Shown here piece by piece: positions 33,181 through 42,445 of a stretch of DNA of 64,000 nt. A program made the translations under genes and the position numbers. Source of the DNA: Micavibrio_C sp046294845 (GTDB taxonomy: Bacteria; Pseudomonadota; Alphaproteobacteria; Micavibrionales; Micavibrionaceae); assembly GCA_046294845.1 (NCBI GenBank), contig JBKBNU010000001.1, forward strand, positions 1,302,001 through 1,366,000, written 5' to 3'. The notes under the pieces were generated by a model. The model did no database searches and was not told where the DNA came from. It saw nothing but the letters and a program-made list of their open reading frames with translations. Positions within the stretch are counted from its first letter, which is position 1. The number at the start of each line of letters is the position of its first letter.

Positions 33181-34590
33181 TTGTGGGCCCGCAAGGCCGT
33201 GGGGGCTTTGGTGCTGGATTTGATTAATACTAAAAGTCATTTGGTTAAGATTTTTATGGGGATATGGCTTTTCATTATCCTCTCGGCTGTTTTCGTATCG
33301 CCTTCCTATATCGCCAGCAGGGAAAGCCTGAAGCGCATCGATAGCGAGCGCGCAGGTTTGCAGTCAGCATCGGTCCTGGTGGGAATGCTTTTCAATCTGA
33401 CTGAGTTGCAGCAAATCCTGTCCCATGAATTCCCGGATGAAGATACGCTGCAAAAAGCACAAGCAGTTCTGGATCATCTTATAGAAGATGTTTCTGCCCA
33501 TAGATATTTTTCAGAAACGTGGCCGCCGAATGAGGCTGTATCGCTTCGGGTCAGGATGGAAGATGATCTGCATGTTATACGAAAAGATCCGGGCTTGCGA
33601 CATCAATCACGGATAAGGGGGCTAATCAGCCATACGCGTACGGCTATTATTGCTGTGGCCAATAATTCGGGTCTGGTTCTTGATCCTTATCTGGATACTT
33701 ATTACCTCATGGATGCAACAGTTATTTCTCTTCCCGAGATTATCAATCAGCTTTCTGAAACCGAGGTCCTGCTAAAGAAAATATCAGGGCAAAGCGAGGA
33801 TCAATCGCAAAAGGATTCCTTTTCTTTGTATATGGCGGGACAATCGCTTGAGCGCGAGATCGTCGGCCGATTGAGTTACAGTGTTGATGTTTACTCTAAA
33901 GAAAAAAGAAAGCTGTATAGGTCAGGCTACATTGCTCCGACACAGGCACAGATCCTGACGAACGAATTTATAGACAGAGTAAAACCCGAGATTGAAAAGA
34001 TTGCTACGCGATCCGCCCAATATGGTGATTTCACTTTGCTCAGAAAACAGGCTTATGATTTACAGCAAAAACTGTCAGAGGATCTGTTGAATTCGCTTTC
34101 TGAAAAAAAGCAGAAGGTAGGGCGTGAGCTACAAAGAGGGTTTTTACAAAGCGCGGTTATCGCCCTGATATGTGTATGGGCTGCCATTCTGCTTCTGAAG
34201 GTCAGGAGTGATTCCGTGCGACTACGTGAGCAGTCGCTTTTGATTGAACAGATATTGGATACAGCAGGGATTGCCGTTTGGGAAAAAAATCTGGCTACGG
34301 GCGAATTCTGGACATCAGATCATTTCAAAAGGATGATCGGATATGAGGATGATCCCTTGTCCAATAAGGAAATTATTTTTGAGGAAATATTATCGGCTCA
34401 GGATCTCGATGATTTAAAGAATTTGGGGCTGAGGGCGCGGGCAGGAGAAAATATCCTGACAGACATTATCTGGTCCCTTCGTCGCAAGGACGGACAGATT
34501 ATCAAAGTGGGTAGCCGGATAGCGTGCCGTCCTGCCGGTAAGATTCGTGGCGGATCTATAGTTGGCATATTGACGGCTGGAAAATCGTAA
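33181..34590 (+). CDS. Membrane sensor with periplasmic helical domain and C-terminal PAS, no output domain
   Basis: 469 residues. One membrane helix at about 21-44, a long helical extracytoplasmic part with SGLVLDPYLDTYYLMDA (seen in some chemoreceptor and sensor-kinase ligand domains), a second helix at about 320-342, then a PAS domain (about 355-465) with WEKNLATGEFWTS. It ends there: no kinase, GGDEF or methyl-accepting domain follows. The start is uncertain (TTG 33181, or GTG 33199 or 33211). It may signal through a partner protein, or it may be a truncated sensor. Confidence 0.65.
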   Translation: MWARKAVGALVLDLINTKSHLVKIFMGIWLFIILSAVFVSPSYIASRESLKRIDSERAGLQSASVLVGMLFNLTELQQILSHEFPDEDTLQKAQAVLDHLIEDVSAHRYFSETWPPNEAVSLRVRMEDDLHVIRKDPGLRHQSRIRGLISHTRTAIIAVANNSGLVLDPYLDTYYLMDATVISLPEIINQLSETEVLLKKISGQSEDQSQKDSFSLYMAGQSLEREIVGRLSYSVDVYSKEKRKLYRSGYIAPTQAQILTNEFIDRVKPEIEKIATRSAQYGDFTLLRKQAYDLQQKLSEDLLNSLSEKKQKVGRELQRGFLQSAVIALICVWAAILLLKVRSDSVRLREQSLLIEQILDTAGIAVWEKNLATGEFWTSDHFKRMIGYEDDPLSNKEIIFEEILSAQDLDDLKNLGLRARAGENILTDIIWSLRRKDGQIIKVGSRIACRPAGKIRGGSIVGILTAGKS

Positions 34591-34710
34591 ATTCCATTTA
34601 TTACCGCTTAAATATTTTTCATAAAATCAATGGTATAGCTCTTGCATTACAAGCGGGCTTGATGCGGTCTATGGTTCCGTGAAAAAAACTGAGAAGGGGG
34701 CTGGTAAAAC

Positions 34711-34726
34711 TAAACCGATCAGTTTA
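34711..34726. promoter_or_regulatory. TetR-type operator-like palindrome upstream of the efflux operon
   Basis: TAAACCGATCAGTTTA is a near-perfect palindrome (TAAAC and GTTTA arms around a GATC core, one mismatched pair), 42 bp before the adaptor start. It resembles operators of TetR-family regulators of RND pumps; no such regulator is encoded nearby. Confidence 0.4.
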
Positions 34727-34767
34727 TTTCATTCACACACTCTTATTAAACTAGGGCAAATATCCTG

Positions 34768-35925
34768 ATGAAAAAGCGTTTTGTAATCGTTCTGGTCCTG
34801 ATGGCTCTCGTAGCGGGCGGGTTGTTTGGTTATCAGCAGTTCGTGAAGAAAATGATGGGGCAATTTTTTGCCGCTATGGCTAACCCGCCGCCAGCACCTG
34901 TGGCTGTGGCCGAAGCTGTGAAAATGGCCGTACCCCGTACATTGGAAGGGATTGGCACAATTGCAGCTGTCCGTCAGGTGGTTATGGCTCCGGAAGTTAG
35001 CGGTCGTGTAGAGCTTATTGAATTTGAAGCTGGTGATATCGTAGCCAAAGGCGATGTGCTGCTTAATTTGAACGATGATCAGGAAAAAGCCGACCTCGAA
35101 ATTTATCGTGCGCAGGCAAAGCTGGCCGAACTCAATTTGAACCGTTCCAGCAAGCTTGTGGATGTAGCATCAACGAGAAGCACTGTTGATCAATATAGAG
35201 CCTCTCTCGATGAGGCGCGTGGTGCGATTGCCCGTACAGAAGCGCAAATTGCCAAGAAGGCGATTACCGCGCCTTTTGATGGGATACTGGGTATCCGTCA
35301 GGTCAATCTGGGGCAATTCCTCAATCCGGGCGAAGCGATTGTTACGTTGACCGATCTGTCAGAATTGTTCATCAACTTCACTTTGCCGGAACAGACATTG
35401 GCAGAGCTGCAGGTGGGGCAGGAGGTGACGCTGACTGTTGATGCTTATCCGGCACAGGAATTTAAGGCAAAGATCAATGCGATTGAACCCCAAGTCGGAC
35501 AGGAAACGCGTACCGTAAAGGTTCAGGCGCAAATGAGTAACCCGCAGAATCTGCTGGCGCCGGGTATGTTTGCCAAGGTGAAAGTGTTCCTGAAAGAGGC
35601 TGCTCCCGAGGTGGTTATTCCTGAAACGGCTGTTGATTTTACTATCTATGGTGACTCTGTTTATGTGCTGCGTACCCCTGATGAGGGTATGCCGCAAAAG
35701 AATGAGCAGGGTGAAGCTCTCTATAAAGCTGAACGTCTCTACGTAAAGGCCGGAAGACGCTTTGATAATAAGGTGGCTATTCTGGAAGGCGGTATCAACG
35801 CCGGTGACAAGGTCGTTACAACGGGTCAGTTGAAAGTTAATCCGGGCGTACTGGTAAAGATAGCTCCTGTAGATGGATTGGCCGTTGATTACACAGCAAC
35901 AAAAGATTCGCCTCGCAACGAATAG
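34768..35925 (+). CDS. RND efflux periplasmic adaptor (membrane fusion protein)
   Basis: 385 residues. An N-terminal membrane anchor, then a split biotinyl-lipoyl domain (VMAPEVSGRVELIEFEAGD and ITAPFDGILGIRQVNLGQF) around a short helical hairpin, a beta-barrel domain and a C-terminal membrane-proximal domain. This is the compact MexH-like type. It links the pump encoded 43 bp downstream to an outer membrane channel; no TolC-like gene is in the window. Confidence 0.92.
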   Translation: MKKRFVIVLVLMALVAGGLFGYQQFVKKMMGQFFAAMANPPPAPVAVAEAVKMAVPRTLEGIGTIAAVRQVVMAPEVSGRVELIEFEAGDIVAKGDVLLNLNDDQEKADLEIYRAQAKLAELNLNRSSKLVDVASTRSTVDQYRASLDEARGAIARTEAQIAKKAITAPFDGILGIRQVNLGQFLNPGEAIVTLTDLSELFINFTLPEQTLAELQVGQEVTLTVDAYPAQEFKAKINAIEPQVGQETRTVKVQAQMSNPQNLLAPGMFAKVKVFLKEAAPEVVIPETAVDFTIYGDSVYVLRTPDEGMPQKNEQGEALYKAERLYVKAGRRFDNKVAILEGGINAGDKVVTTGQLKVNPGVLVKIAPVDGLAVDYTATKDSPRNE

Positions 35926-35968
35926 GCCCATGCTTTTCGTCCTAACGAATAGATAAGAAAGCCCTCAA

Positions 35969-38900
35969 ATGGTTTTTACAGATATCTTCATCAAGCGTCC
36001 TGTGCTGGCGTTCGTTCTGAACATCCTGATCCTCCTGATTGGTTTACGGGCAGGGTTCGATTTGCCCGTCAGGCAATATCCCGAGATCGAACAAGCAGTG
36101 ATCACGGTATCTACGGGATATCCGGGGGCCTCGCCGGAGTTGATGCAAGGGTTCGTGACAACGCCTATTGCGCAGGCTATTGCTACGGCGGAAGGCGTTG
36201 ATTATCTGGTTTCGAATTCACGTCAGGGCAGTAGCTCTGTTTCGGCACATCTGAAGATCAATTCCGATTCAGACAAGGCGATGACAGAGATCATGGCCAA
36301 GATCAATCAGGTAAAATACCTGATCCCACAGGAGGCTAATGACCCGATTATCCTTAAGTCTACGGGCGAAATCACGGCGATCATGTATATTGGTTTTGCC
36401 AGTGACGAACTTTCAACACCCGCCATTACGGATTATTTGATCCGTGTGGTTCAGCCTTTACTGGCTACAGTTGAGGGTGTTGCTTCTGCCGAGGTTATCG
36501 GGGGGCAAACTCTGGCTATGCGCCTGTGGCTCGACCCTGACAAAATGGCCGCCCGTAAAATTACGGCAACCGATATTGCCGCTGCTGTGCAGGCCAACAA
36601 CTACCAATCAGCGCCAGGACAGATGAAGGGTTCCTATATTGTTACTAATATCGACACCAATACCGATTTGGTGAGTGTCGAGGAATTCCGTAATCTGGTC
36701 GTGAAATCAGCCGAGGGCAGCATTGTCCGGATGAGGGATATCGGCACTATCGAATTAGGTGCCGCCAATTACGATCAAAGCGCCCTGATGGATGGGAAGC
36801 GTGCTGTCTATCTGGGGGTGTCGGGAACACCAACGGGTAACCCGCTTGAGATTGTCAAGAATGTACGAAAGCTGCTTGAGGATTTGAAGCCCGGTATGCC
36901 GCCTTCAATGCATGTGGATGTACCATTTGACGTGACGGTCTTTATTGAAGCCGCCATTCACGAGGTTGTGAAGACCCTGATGGAGGCTGTGCTGATCGTT
37001 GTTGTCGTGATCTTTATGTTCCTGGGGTCTTTCCGCTCGGTTCTGATTCCACTGGTAACCATCCCCCTTTCGTTGATCGGGGCGGCCTTTATTATGCTGG
37101 CTCTGGGCTTCTCGATTAACCTGTTAACGCTGCTGGCGATGGTGATGGCCATCGGATTGGTGGTGGATGATGCGATTGTCGTTGTTGAAAACGTCTTCAG
37201 GCATATCGAGCAAGGTAAAACACCAGTAGAGGCAGCCATTCTGGGGGCGCGGGAAATCGTTGGACCTATTATTGCGATGACCATCACTTTGGCCGCTGTT
37301 TATGCGCCTATCGGCTTTATGGGGGGCGTAACAGGGTCATTGTTCCGTGAGTTTGCCTTTGCGTTGGCTGGTGCTGTGGTTATTTCCGGTGTTGTGGCTC
37401 TTACCTTGTCGCCGATGATGTGCTCTTTGGTTCTTAAACACGGCATGAATGAAAAAGGTTTTGCTCTCAAGATCAATAATGCCTTTACCAAAATCGAGAA
37501 TTTCTATGCCCGTCGTTTGAAAGGTACGCTTGATTACAGGCCTGTAACGATTTTGTTTGCGGTGTGCATCCTCGGTATTTTGGTTTTCATGTTTATGGGC
37601 GCGCGTAAGGAATTGGCGCCTGAAGAGGATCAGGGTGTTGTTGTTACAGCCTCCAAGGCACCGCAATACGCCAATATTGATTATGCCATGACCTATGCCA
37701 AGGATATGGAGAAGATCTTCAAGGATACCCCTGAAGTTGCCTCGACATTTGTATTGTCGGGTATGGATGGACCTTCGAACGGCTTTGGCGGTTTTACTCT
37801 TAAGGACTGGAAGGAGCGTGATCGTAGCGCGATGGAAATCCAGCAGGAGATCCAGCAAAAAGTTGGGGCGATTGAAGGGATGATGGTTTTTGCTTTCTCG
37901 ATACCGCCATTACCGGGTTCCAGCGGCGGTATGCCCGTGCAGATGGTTATTCGTAGTACCGAGGGCTATGAGTCTATTTATCGTGTGATGGAAGAAATTA
38001 AGGCAGCGGCTTTCAAAAGCGGTATGTTTATGATCACCGACAGTGACCTGAACTTTAATACGCCTGTTGTGAAAATTGAAATTGACCGCGAGAAGGCCAA
38101 CCAGCTCGGGATTACCATGAAGAACATCGGTGATACCCTTACGTTGTTACTGGGTGGTAACTATGTGAACCGTTTCAATCTGGATGGACGTTCCTATGAT
38201 GTTATCCCGCAAGTACCGCGTCGCGACAGGATTACACCTGACGAGTTGACCAAGTACTACTTGAAAGCTGCTAATGGTGACATGGTTCCTTTGTCTACGG
38301 TGGTTACGGTTTCAATGTATAGTCAGCCGGACAAATTGGTACAATTTAACCAGCTCAACTCGGCTACGTTTTCGGCCATTCCCTTGCCGGGCGTGACGAC
38401 AGGTGATGTTGTCGAGTTTCTGGAAGCCAAAGCCGCCGAGATTCTGCCTGCCGGTTATAGTTATGACTGGATGAGCAATACACGTCAGTATGTGCAGGAA
38501 GGCAACCAGCTGATGGTAACCTTTGTCTTTGCCCTGATTGTTATTTTTCTGGTTCTGGCGGCGCAGTTCGAAAGTTTCCGTGACCCGCTGGTAATTATGA
38601 TCAGTGTGCCGCTGGCAATTTCGGGGGCTTTGTTACCAATTTTCCTTGGGGCGGCTACCTTGAATATTTACACGCAGATCGGTCTGGTCACCCTTGTGGG
38701 ACTGATCAGCAAGCACGGGATTTTGATGGTCGAATTTGCCAACAAAGCTCAGGTAGAGCAGGGCTTATCCAAACGTGAGGCGATTGAAGTCGCCGCCAAA
38801 GTGCGGTTGCGTCCGATTTTGATGACGACGGCTGCTATGGTTGCCGGTCTTCTGCCGCTTGTTATGGCGGAAGGGGCCGGTGCTGCCAGTCGCTTTAGTA

Positions 38901-39040
38901 TCGGGTTGGTTATTGTAGCAGGTATGCTGATCGGGACTTTATTTACCCTTCTGATCCTTCCTGCTTTTTATACCTTCATGGCTAAGGATCACAGGGCAGC
39001 CGCCCAATCCAGCAGGGTTAAACAGGCTGAAGCCCTATAA
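35969..39040 (+). CDS. RND multidrug efflux permease (HAE1 family)
   Basis: 1023 residues, twelve membrane helices, two large periplasmic loops. FIKRPVLAFVLN at the start, GLVVDDAIVVVEN in TM4 with the proton-relay Asp pair near residues 400-401, and GLISKHGILMVEFANKA in the second half place it in the HAE1 group of proton-driven drug pumps. Forms a tripartite system with the adaptor before it. Drug spectrum cannot be told. Confidence 0.95.
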   Translation: MVFTDIFIKRPVLAFVLNILILLIGLRAGFDLPVRQYPEIEQAVITVSTGYPGASPELMQGFVTTPIAQAIATAEGVDYLVSNSRQGSSSVSAHLKINSDSDKAMTEIMAKINQVKYLIPQEANDPIILKSTGEITAIMYIGFASDELSTPAITDYLIRVVQPLLATVEGVASAEVIGGQTLAMRLWLDPDKMAARKITATDIAAAVQANNYQSAPGQMKGSYIVTNIDTNTDLVSVEEFRNLVVKSAEGSIVRMRDIGTIELGAANYDQSALMDGKRAVYLGVSGTPTGNPLEIVKNVRKLLEDLKPGMPPSMHVDVPFDVTVFIEAAIHEVVKTLMEAVLIVVVVIFMFLGSFRSVLIPLVTIPLSLIGAAFIMLALGFSINLLTLLAMVMAIGLVVDDAIVVVENVFRHIEQGKTPVEAAILGAREIVGPIIAMTITLAAVYAPIGFMGGVTGSLFREFAFALAGAVVISGVVALTLSPMMCSLVLKHGMNEKGFALKINNAFTKIENFYARRLKGTLDYRPVTILFAVCILGILVFMFMGARKELAPEEDQGVVVTASKAPQYANIDYAMTYAKDMEKIFKDTPEVASTFVLSGMDGPSNGFGGFTLKDWKERDRSAMEIQQEIQQKVGAIEGMMVFAFSIPPLPGSSGGMPVQMVIRSTEGYESIYRVMEEIKAAAFKSGMFMITDSDLNFNTPVVKIEIDREKANQLGITMKNIGDTLTLLLGGNYVNRFNLDGRSYDVIPQVPRRDRITPDELTKYYLKAANGDMVPLSTVVTVSMYSQPDKLVQFNQLNSATFSAIPLPGVTTGDVVEFLEAKAAEILPAGYSYDWMSNTRQYVQEGNQLMVTFVFALIVIFLVLAAQFESFRDPLVIMISVPLAISGALLPIFLGAATLNIYTQIGLVTLVGLISKHGILMVEFANKAQVEQGLSKREAIEVAAKVRLRPILMTTAAMVAGLLPLVMAEGAGAASRFSIGLVIVAGMLIGTLFTLLILPAFYTFMAKDHRAAAQSSRVKQAEAL

Positions 39041-39074
39041 TTCTCCTGAAACATTGTTGTTTTAGGGCAAAAAG

Positions 39075-39108
39075 CTCCGATCCCTGTATGGAATCGGGTT
39101 TTTTTTTC
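39075..39108 (+). terminator. Rho-independent terminator after the efflux operon
   Basis: CCGAT (39077-39081) pairs with ATCGG (39093-39097), extended by CC/GG with a bulge, and followed by a run of ten T. Confidence 0.8.
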
Positions 39109-39302
39109 TGATAATCTTTGATTTGGTGCTTTTGTGTTCTTGAAGCGCCATCTTCTTGTCCTATTTTCATATTATCTTATTCAAATCTTTAACCTTTTTG
39201 CTTAAATTTTAAGAGAGGTTAAGGGGTACGGCAGATGATTCTGAAGTCTCCGGACTAAAATTTGAAAAGATTTTGCGATCTTTTTCCTTTTTCGAGGATG
39301 CC

Positions 39303-41162
39303 ATGAGTAAAAGCGACGGTTTTGAAAATTTTGAAATTCTGGCTCCGGATGATATTCCGGCTGTCGCACGTGAGGCTGAAAAGGCGAAAGCAAAAGCGGC
39401 TCCTTCTTCTGCGACATCGTTGGTAACGCAGAAAACAGGTCATTTGAAGGGCGCTGATGGCGCTGGTGGTTCGGGGGGTGCGGCTGGTGGTGGCCGTATT
39501 GGTGATCGTCTGGTTGCCAAGGGCATGATCACTGAAGACCAGCTGAATGTGGCGCTTCAGGAAAAGAAAGTTTCAGGCAAGCTTCTGGGTGAGGTTCTGG
39601 TTGATCTTGGTTTTATTACCGAAGAGCAACTGACATCATTCCTTGCCGAGAGCGCCGGTTTTGATGTTTTTGATCCCAAGCATACGTTGCTTGACGGGGA
39701 TGCTCTGGAATTGATGGATAAGGCTACAGCACAGAAATACTCTGTATTGCCGGTTTCTATCAGCACCTATGAAGCTGTTATAGCGATGGCTGACCCTTAC
39801 GACATTATGGCGATGGATGCCTTGCGCCGTCTTGTTCCCAAAGGGGTCACGATTAAGCCTTTGGTTTCGACACCGACAGTTTTGTCGGAAGCTATTGACG
39901 CTGCCTACGGTTACGCCAGTTCAATCAATGCGATTTTGAAGGAGCTGGAAGACGGTAAGGCTCCCGATCTTTCAACAGTCAAAGAAAACGAAGCATTTAC
40001 ACACCCGATTGTTCGTCTGGTTAACGCTTTGGTTTTTGATGCTGTGAAGTTGGGCGTATCCGATTTGCACTTTGAACCGGAAGAAAACTTTGTCCGTCTG
40101 CGTTATCGCCTCGATGGTGTTCTCTACACGGCACAAATTCTGCACAAGCAGCACTGGAGTGCTGTTTCCCAGCGTATCAAGATCATGTGTAACATGAATA
40201 TCGCTGACAAGCTGTCACCGCAGGATGGTCGTTTTAATTTGAGTGTCGGGGGGCGTGAGGCAGACTTCCGTGTGTCGTCCTTGCCGACAGTGCATGGCGA
40301 AAACATCGTTATGCGTGTTCTTGACCAGACACAAAATATTATTCCCCTCGCCAAGCTGGGCTTTAGCCCTAGTAACCTTGAAATTATCCGTACGGCGCAA
40401 AGCCGTCCCGAAGGTGTGATTATCGTGACGGGCCCAACCGGTTCGGGTAAATCAACGTCGCTCTATTCGATGATTAACGAGATTAACAGTGTTGAGGTCA
40501 ACATCCAGACATTGGAAGACCCCGTTGAATATTCTTTGCCAATGATCCGTCAGACCCCCATCCGTGAAGGGGTGCTGGAATTTGCCGACGGTATTCGTGC
40601 TTTGCTGCGTCAGGATCCGGACATTATCTTTATTGGTGAAATCCGTGACGGTATTACCGCAGAGATGGCGTTGAAGGCCGCTATGACCGGTCACCAGGTT
40701 TATACAACACTTCATACCAACGACTCTTTCGGGGCTATTCCGCGTCTGCTCGATCTGGGGCTTAAGCCCGGTATGATCGCCGGTGCGATTATCGCGGTAT
40801 TTGCCCAGCGTCTGGTCAGGAAAGTTTGCCCGGAATGCCGCGTTCCTCATACGCCCGATGAAAAAGAGTGCAAAATTTTGGGCGTTGATCCCTCTGAGCC
40901 GCCCACCATCTATAAGGCAAAGCAGGGTGGATGTCAGAACTGTAAGGGGCAGGGTTATAAAGGGCGTATCTCGATTGCCGAGATTTTGCTGATGGACGAG
41001 GATCTCGATAGTATTATCGCTAATGGTGGTAGTAAGTCTGATTTGAAAGTCAAGGCCGTTGAAAAGGGCTTTAAAAACATGAAGGACGATGGCATCCTGA
41101 AGATCCTTGAGGGAATCACTACCCTTGAATCCTTGGCGACCGCCGTTGATATCACAAAATAG
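39303..41162 (+). CDS. Type IV pilus/type II secretion assembly ATPase (GspE/PilB/MshE family)
   Basis: 619 residues, hexameric ATPase powering pilus extension. Order: a Gly/Ala-rich linker to about residue 65, a GspE N-terminal domain (about 65-190), then the ATPase with Walker A GPTGSGKS at about 377-384, the Walker B region ending in GEIRDGITAEM, and a zinc site with CPEC (about 509) and CQNC (about 544), a feature of PilB/GspE but not PilT. Start ATG 39303 follows GAGG. First gene of the pilus locus; the platform gene follows after 12 bp. Confidence 0.92.
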   Translation: MSKSDGFENFEILAPDDIPAVAREAEKAKAKAAPSSATSLVTQKTGHLKGADGAGGSGGAAGGGRIGDRLVAKGMITEDQLNVALQEKKVSGKLLGEVLVDLGFITEEQLTSFLAESAGFDVFDPKHTLLDGDALELMDKATAQKYSVLPVSISTYEAVIAMADPYDIMAMDALRRLVPKGVTIKPLVSTPTVLSEAIDAAYGYASSINAILKELEDGKAPDLSTVKENEAFTHPIVRLVNALVFDAVKLGVSDLHFEPEENFVRLRYRLDGVLYTAQILHKQHWSAVSQRIKIMCNMNIADKLSPQDGRFNLSVGGREADFRVSSLPTVHGENIVMRVLDQTQNIIPLAKLGFSPSNLEIIRTAQSRPEGVIIVTGPTGSGKSTSLYSMINEINSVEVNIQTLEDPVEYSLPMIRQTPIREGVLEFADGIRALLRQDPDIIFIGEIRDGITAEMALKAAMTGHQVYTTLHTNDSFGAIPRLLDLGLKPGMIAGAIIAVFAQRLVRKVCPECRVPHTPDEKECKILGVDPSEPPTIYKAKQGGCQNCKGQGYKGRISIAEILLMDEDLDSIIANGGSKSDLKVKAVEKGFKNMKDDGILKILEGITTLESLATAVDITK

Positions 41163-41174
41163 ACCTGAGAATTT

Positions 41175-42398
41175 ATGGCAAACGTACGTTATAAATACCG
41201 TGGCATAAATATGAAAGGACGCCCCGTAAGGGGCGTTATGAGCGCTGCAAGCGAGGTTGATCTATATAACCGTTTGCAATCTTCCGGTATTGAGCTTGTG
41301 CAATGTAATTTGCTGGATAAGAAAAAGAACCCGCTAGCGGGTATGATGGGGGTAAAGAAAGTCCAGATCCGTGATCTGATCCAGCTTTTCCTTCATATGG
41401 AGCAAATGCAGAGTGCGGGCGTGTCTTTGCTGGATGCTCTGGGTGATATTCGTGATACGACCGAGCAGGACCAGCTACGTGACATGATGTCGGAAATTCA
41501 CCGCGATGTTTCGGAGGGCAGCTCTTTATCCGAAGCTTTCGCTCAGCACCCTAAGGTCTTCACAAATCTGTATATTTCTTTGATCGCGGCAGGTGAAGAA
41601 ACAGGTGATCTGACTTCGTCCTACTTGCAGTTGATCAAGTATCTGAAATGGGTCGACAAGATGCAGGCCAAGGTCAGGAAGGCGACGCGCTATCCGATGA
41701 TTTTGGTTGTCGTCGTGATCCTGACTGTTGTGATCATGATGGGCTTTGTGGTGCCGCAAATCGTCGGCTTTATCAAGAACCTCGATCAGGAATTGCCGTT
41801 CTACACTACTGCTCTTATGTCAACGTCCGATTTCTTTAAGGCATATTGGTGGGCGGTATTATCGGCGCCTGTTATCGCGGTTTTCTTATGGTTTTTCAGT
41901 CGCAGGATGTCGGCTGATATTGCTTACAGGCAAGACGTGTTCTTGCTGACGACGCCCCTGTTTGGCCAATTAATCCGTAAAATTAATGTGGCGCGTTTTG
42001 CCCAGACTTTCGGGGCCTTGTTCTCAAGCGGTATTGATGTTCTTCAGGGGCTTGAGCATGCCGGCAAAACAGTTAATAACCTTGCCATTATTGATGCTTT
42101 GGACGGGGTGCGGGAGCAGGTTAAGGCTGGTAGTCCGCTCTCGGAAGCCTTTAATGCCTCCGGCGAATTCCCAAGCATGGTTGTCAGAATGCTGAAGGTG
42201 GGTGAGGAGTCCGGTAATCTTACGGTGGTTCTGGATCAGGTTGCCGAATTTTACACTGCTGACGTTGACGAGGCAGTTGATGGTCTTATCGCAATGATTG
42301 AGCCTTTCCTTACGGCGCTTCTTGGTGGTATGATTCTATGGATCGCAGTCGCGGTCTTTGGTCCGATTTATTCCAGCTTCGAAAATCTCGATATCTAG
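41175..42398 (+). CDS. Pilus inner-membrane platform protein (PilC/GspF/MshG family)
   Basis: 407 residues with two repeated GspF domains, each helical, and three membrane segments (near 165-195, 215-240 and the C-terminus). FLHMEQMQSAGVSLLDAL and FAQTFGALFSSGIDVLQGL are the paired repeat signatures. It couples the assembly ATPase to the growing pilus. Confidence 0.92.
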   Translation: MANVRYKYRGINMKGRPVRGVMSAASEVDLYNRLQSSGIELVQCNLLDKKKNPLAGMMGVKKVQIRDLIQLFLHMEQMQSAGVSLLDALGDIRDTTEQDQLRDMMSEIHRDVSEGSSLSEAFAQHPKVFTNLYISLIAAGEETGDLTSSYLQLIKYLKWVDKMQAKVRKATRYPMILVVVVILTVVIMMGFVVPQIVGFIKNLDQELPFYTTALMSTSDFFKAYWWAVLSAPVIAVFLWFFSRRMSADIAYRQDVFLLTTPLFGQLIRKINVARFAQTFGALFSSGIDVLQGLEHAGKTVNNLAIIDALDGVREQVKAGSPLSEAFNASGEFPSMVVRMLKVGEESGNLTVVLDQVAEFYTADVDEAVDGLIAMIEPFLTALLGGMILWIAVAVFGPIYSSFENLDI

Positions 42399-42445
42399 GG
42401 ACGCCATAGGCCGGGATTTCAGAAGGGGAGCGCGAAGGGTTTTAA

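Noticed and set aside
35359..35931. A 190-codon minus-strand open frame within the RND adaptor gene
   Set aside because: Shadow frame opposite a clear adaptor domain; composition is odd and no start signal is seen.
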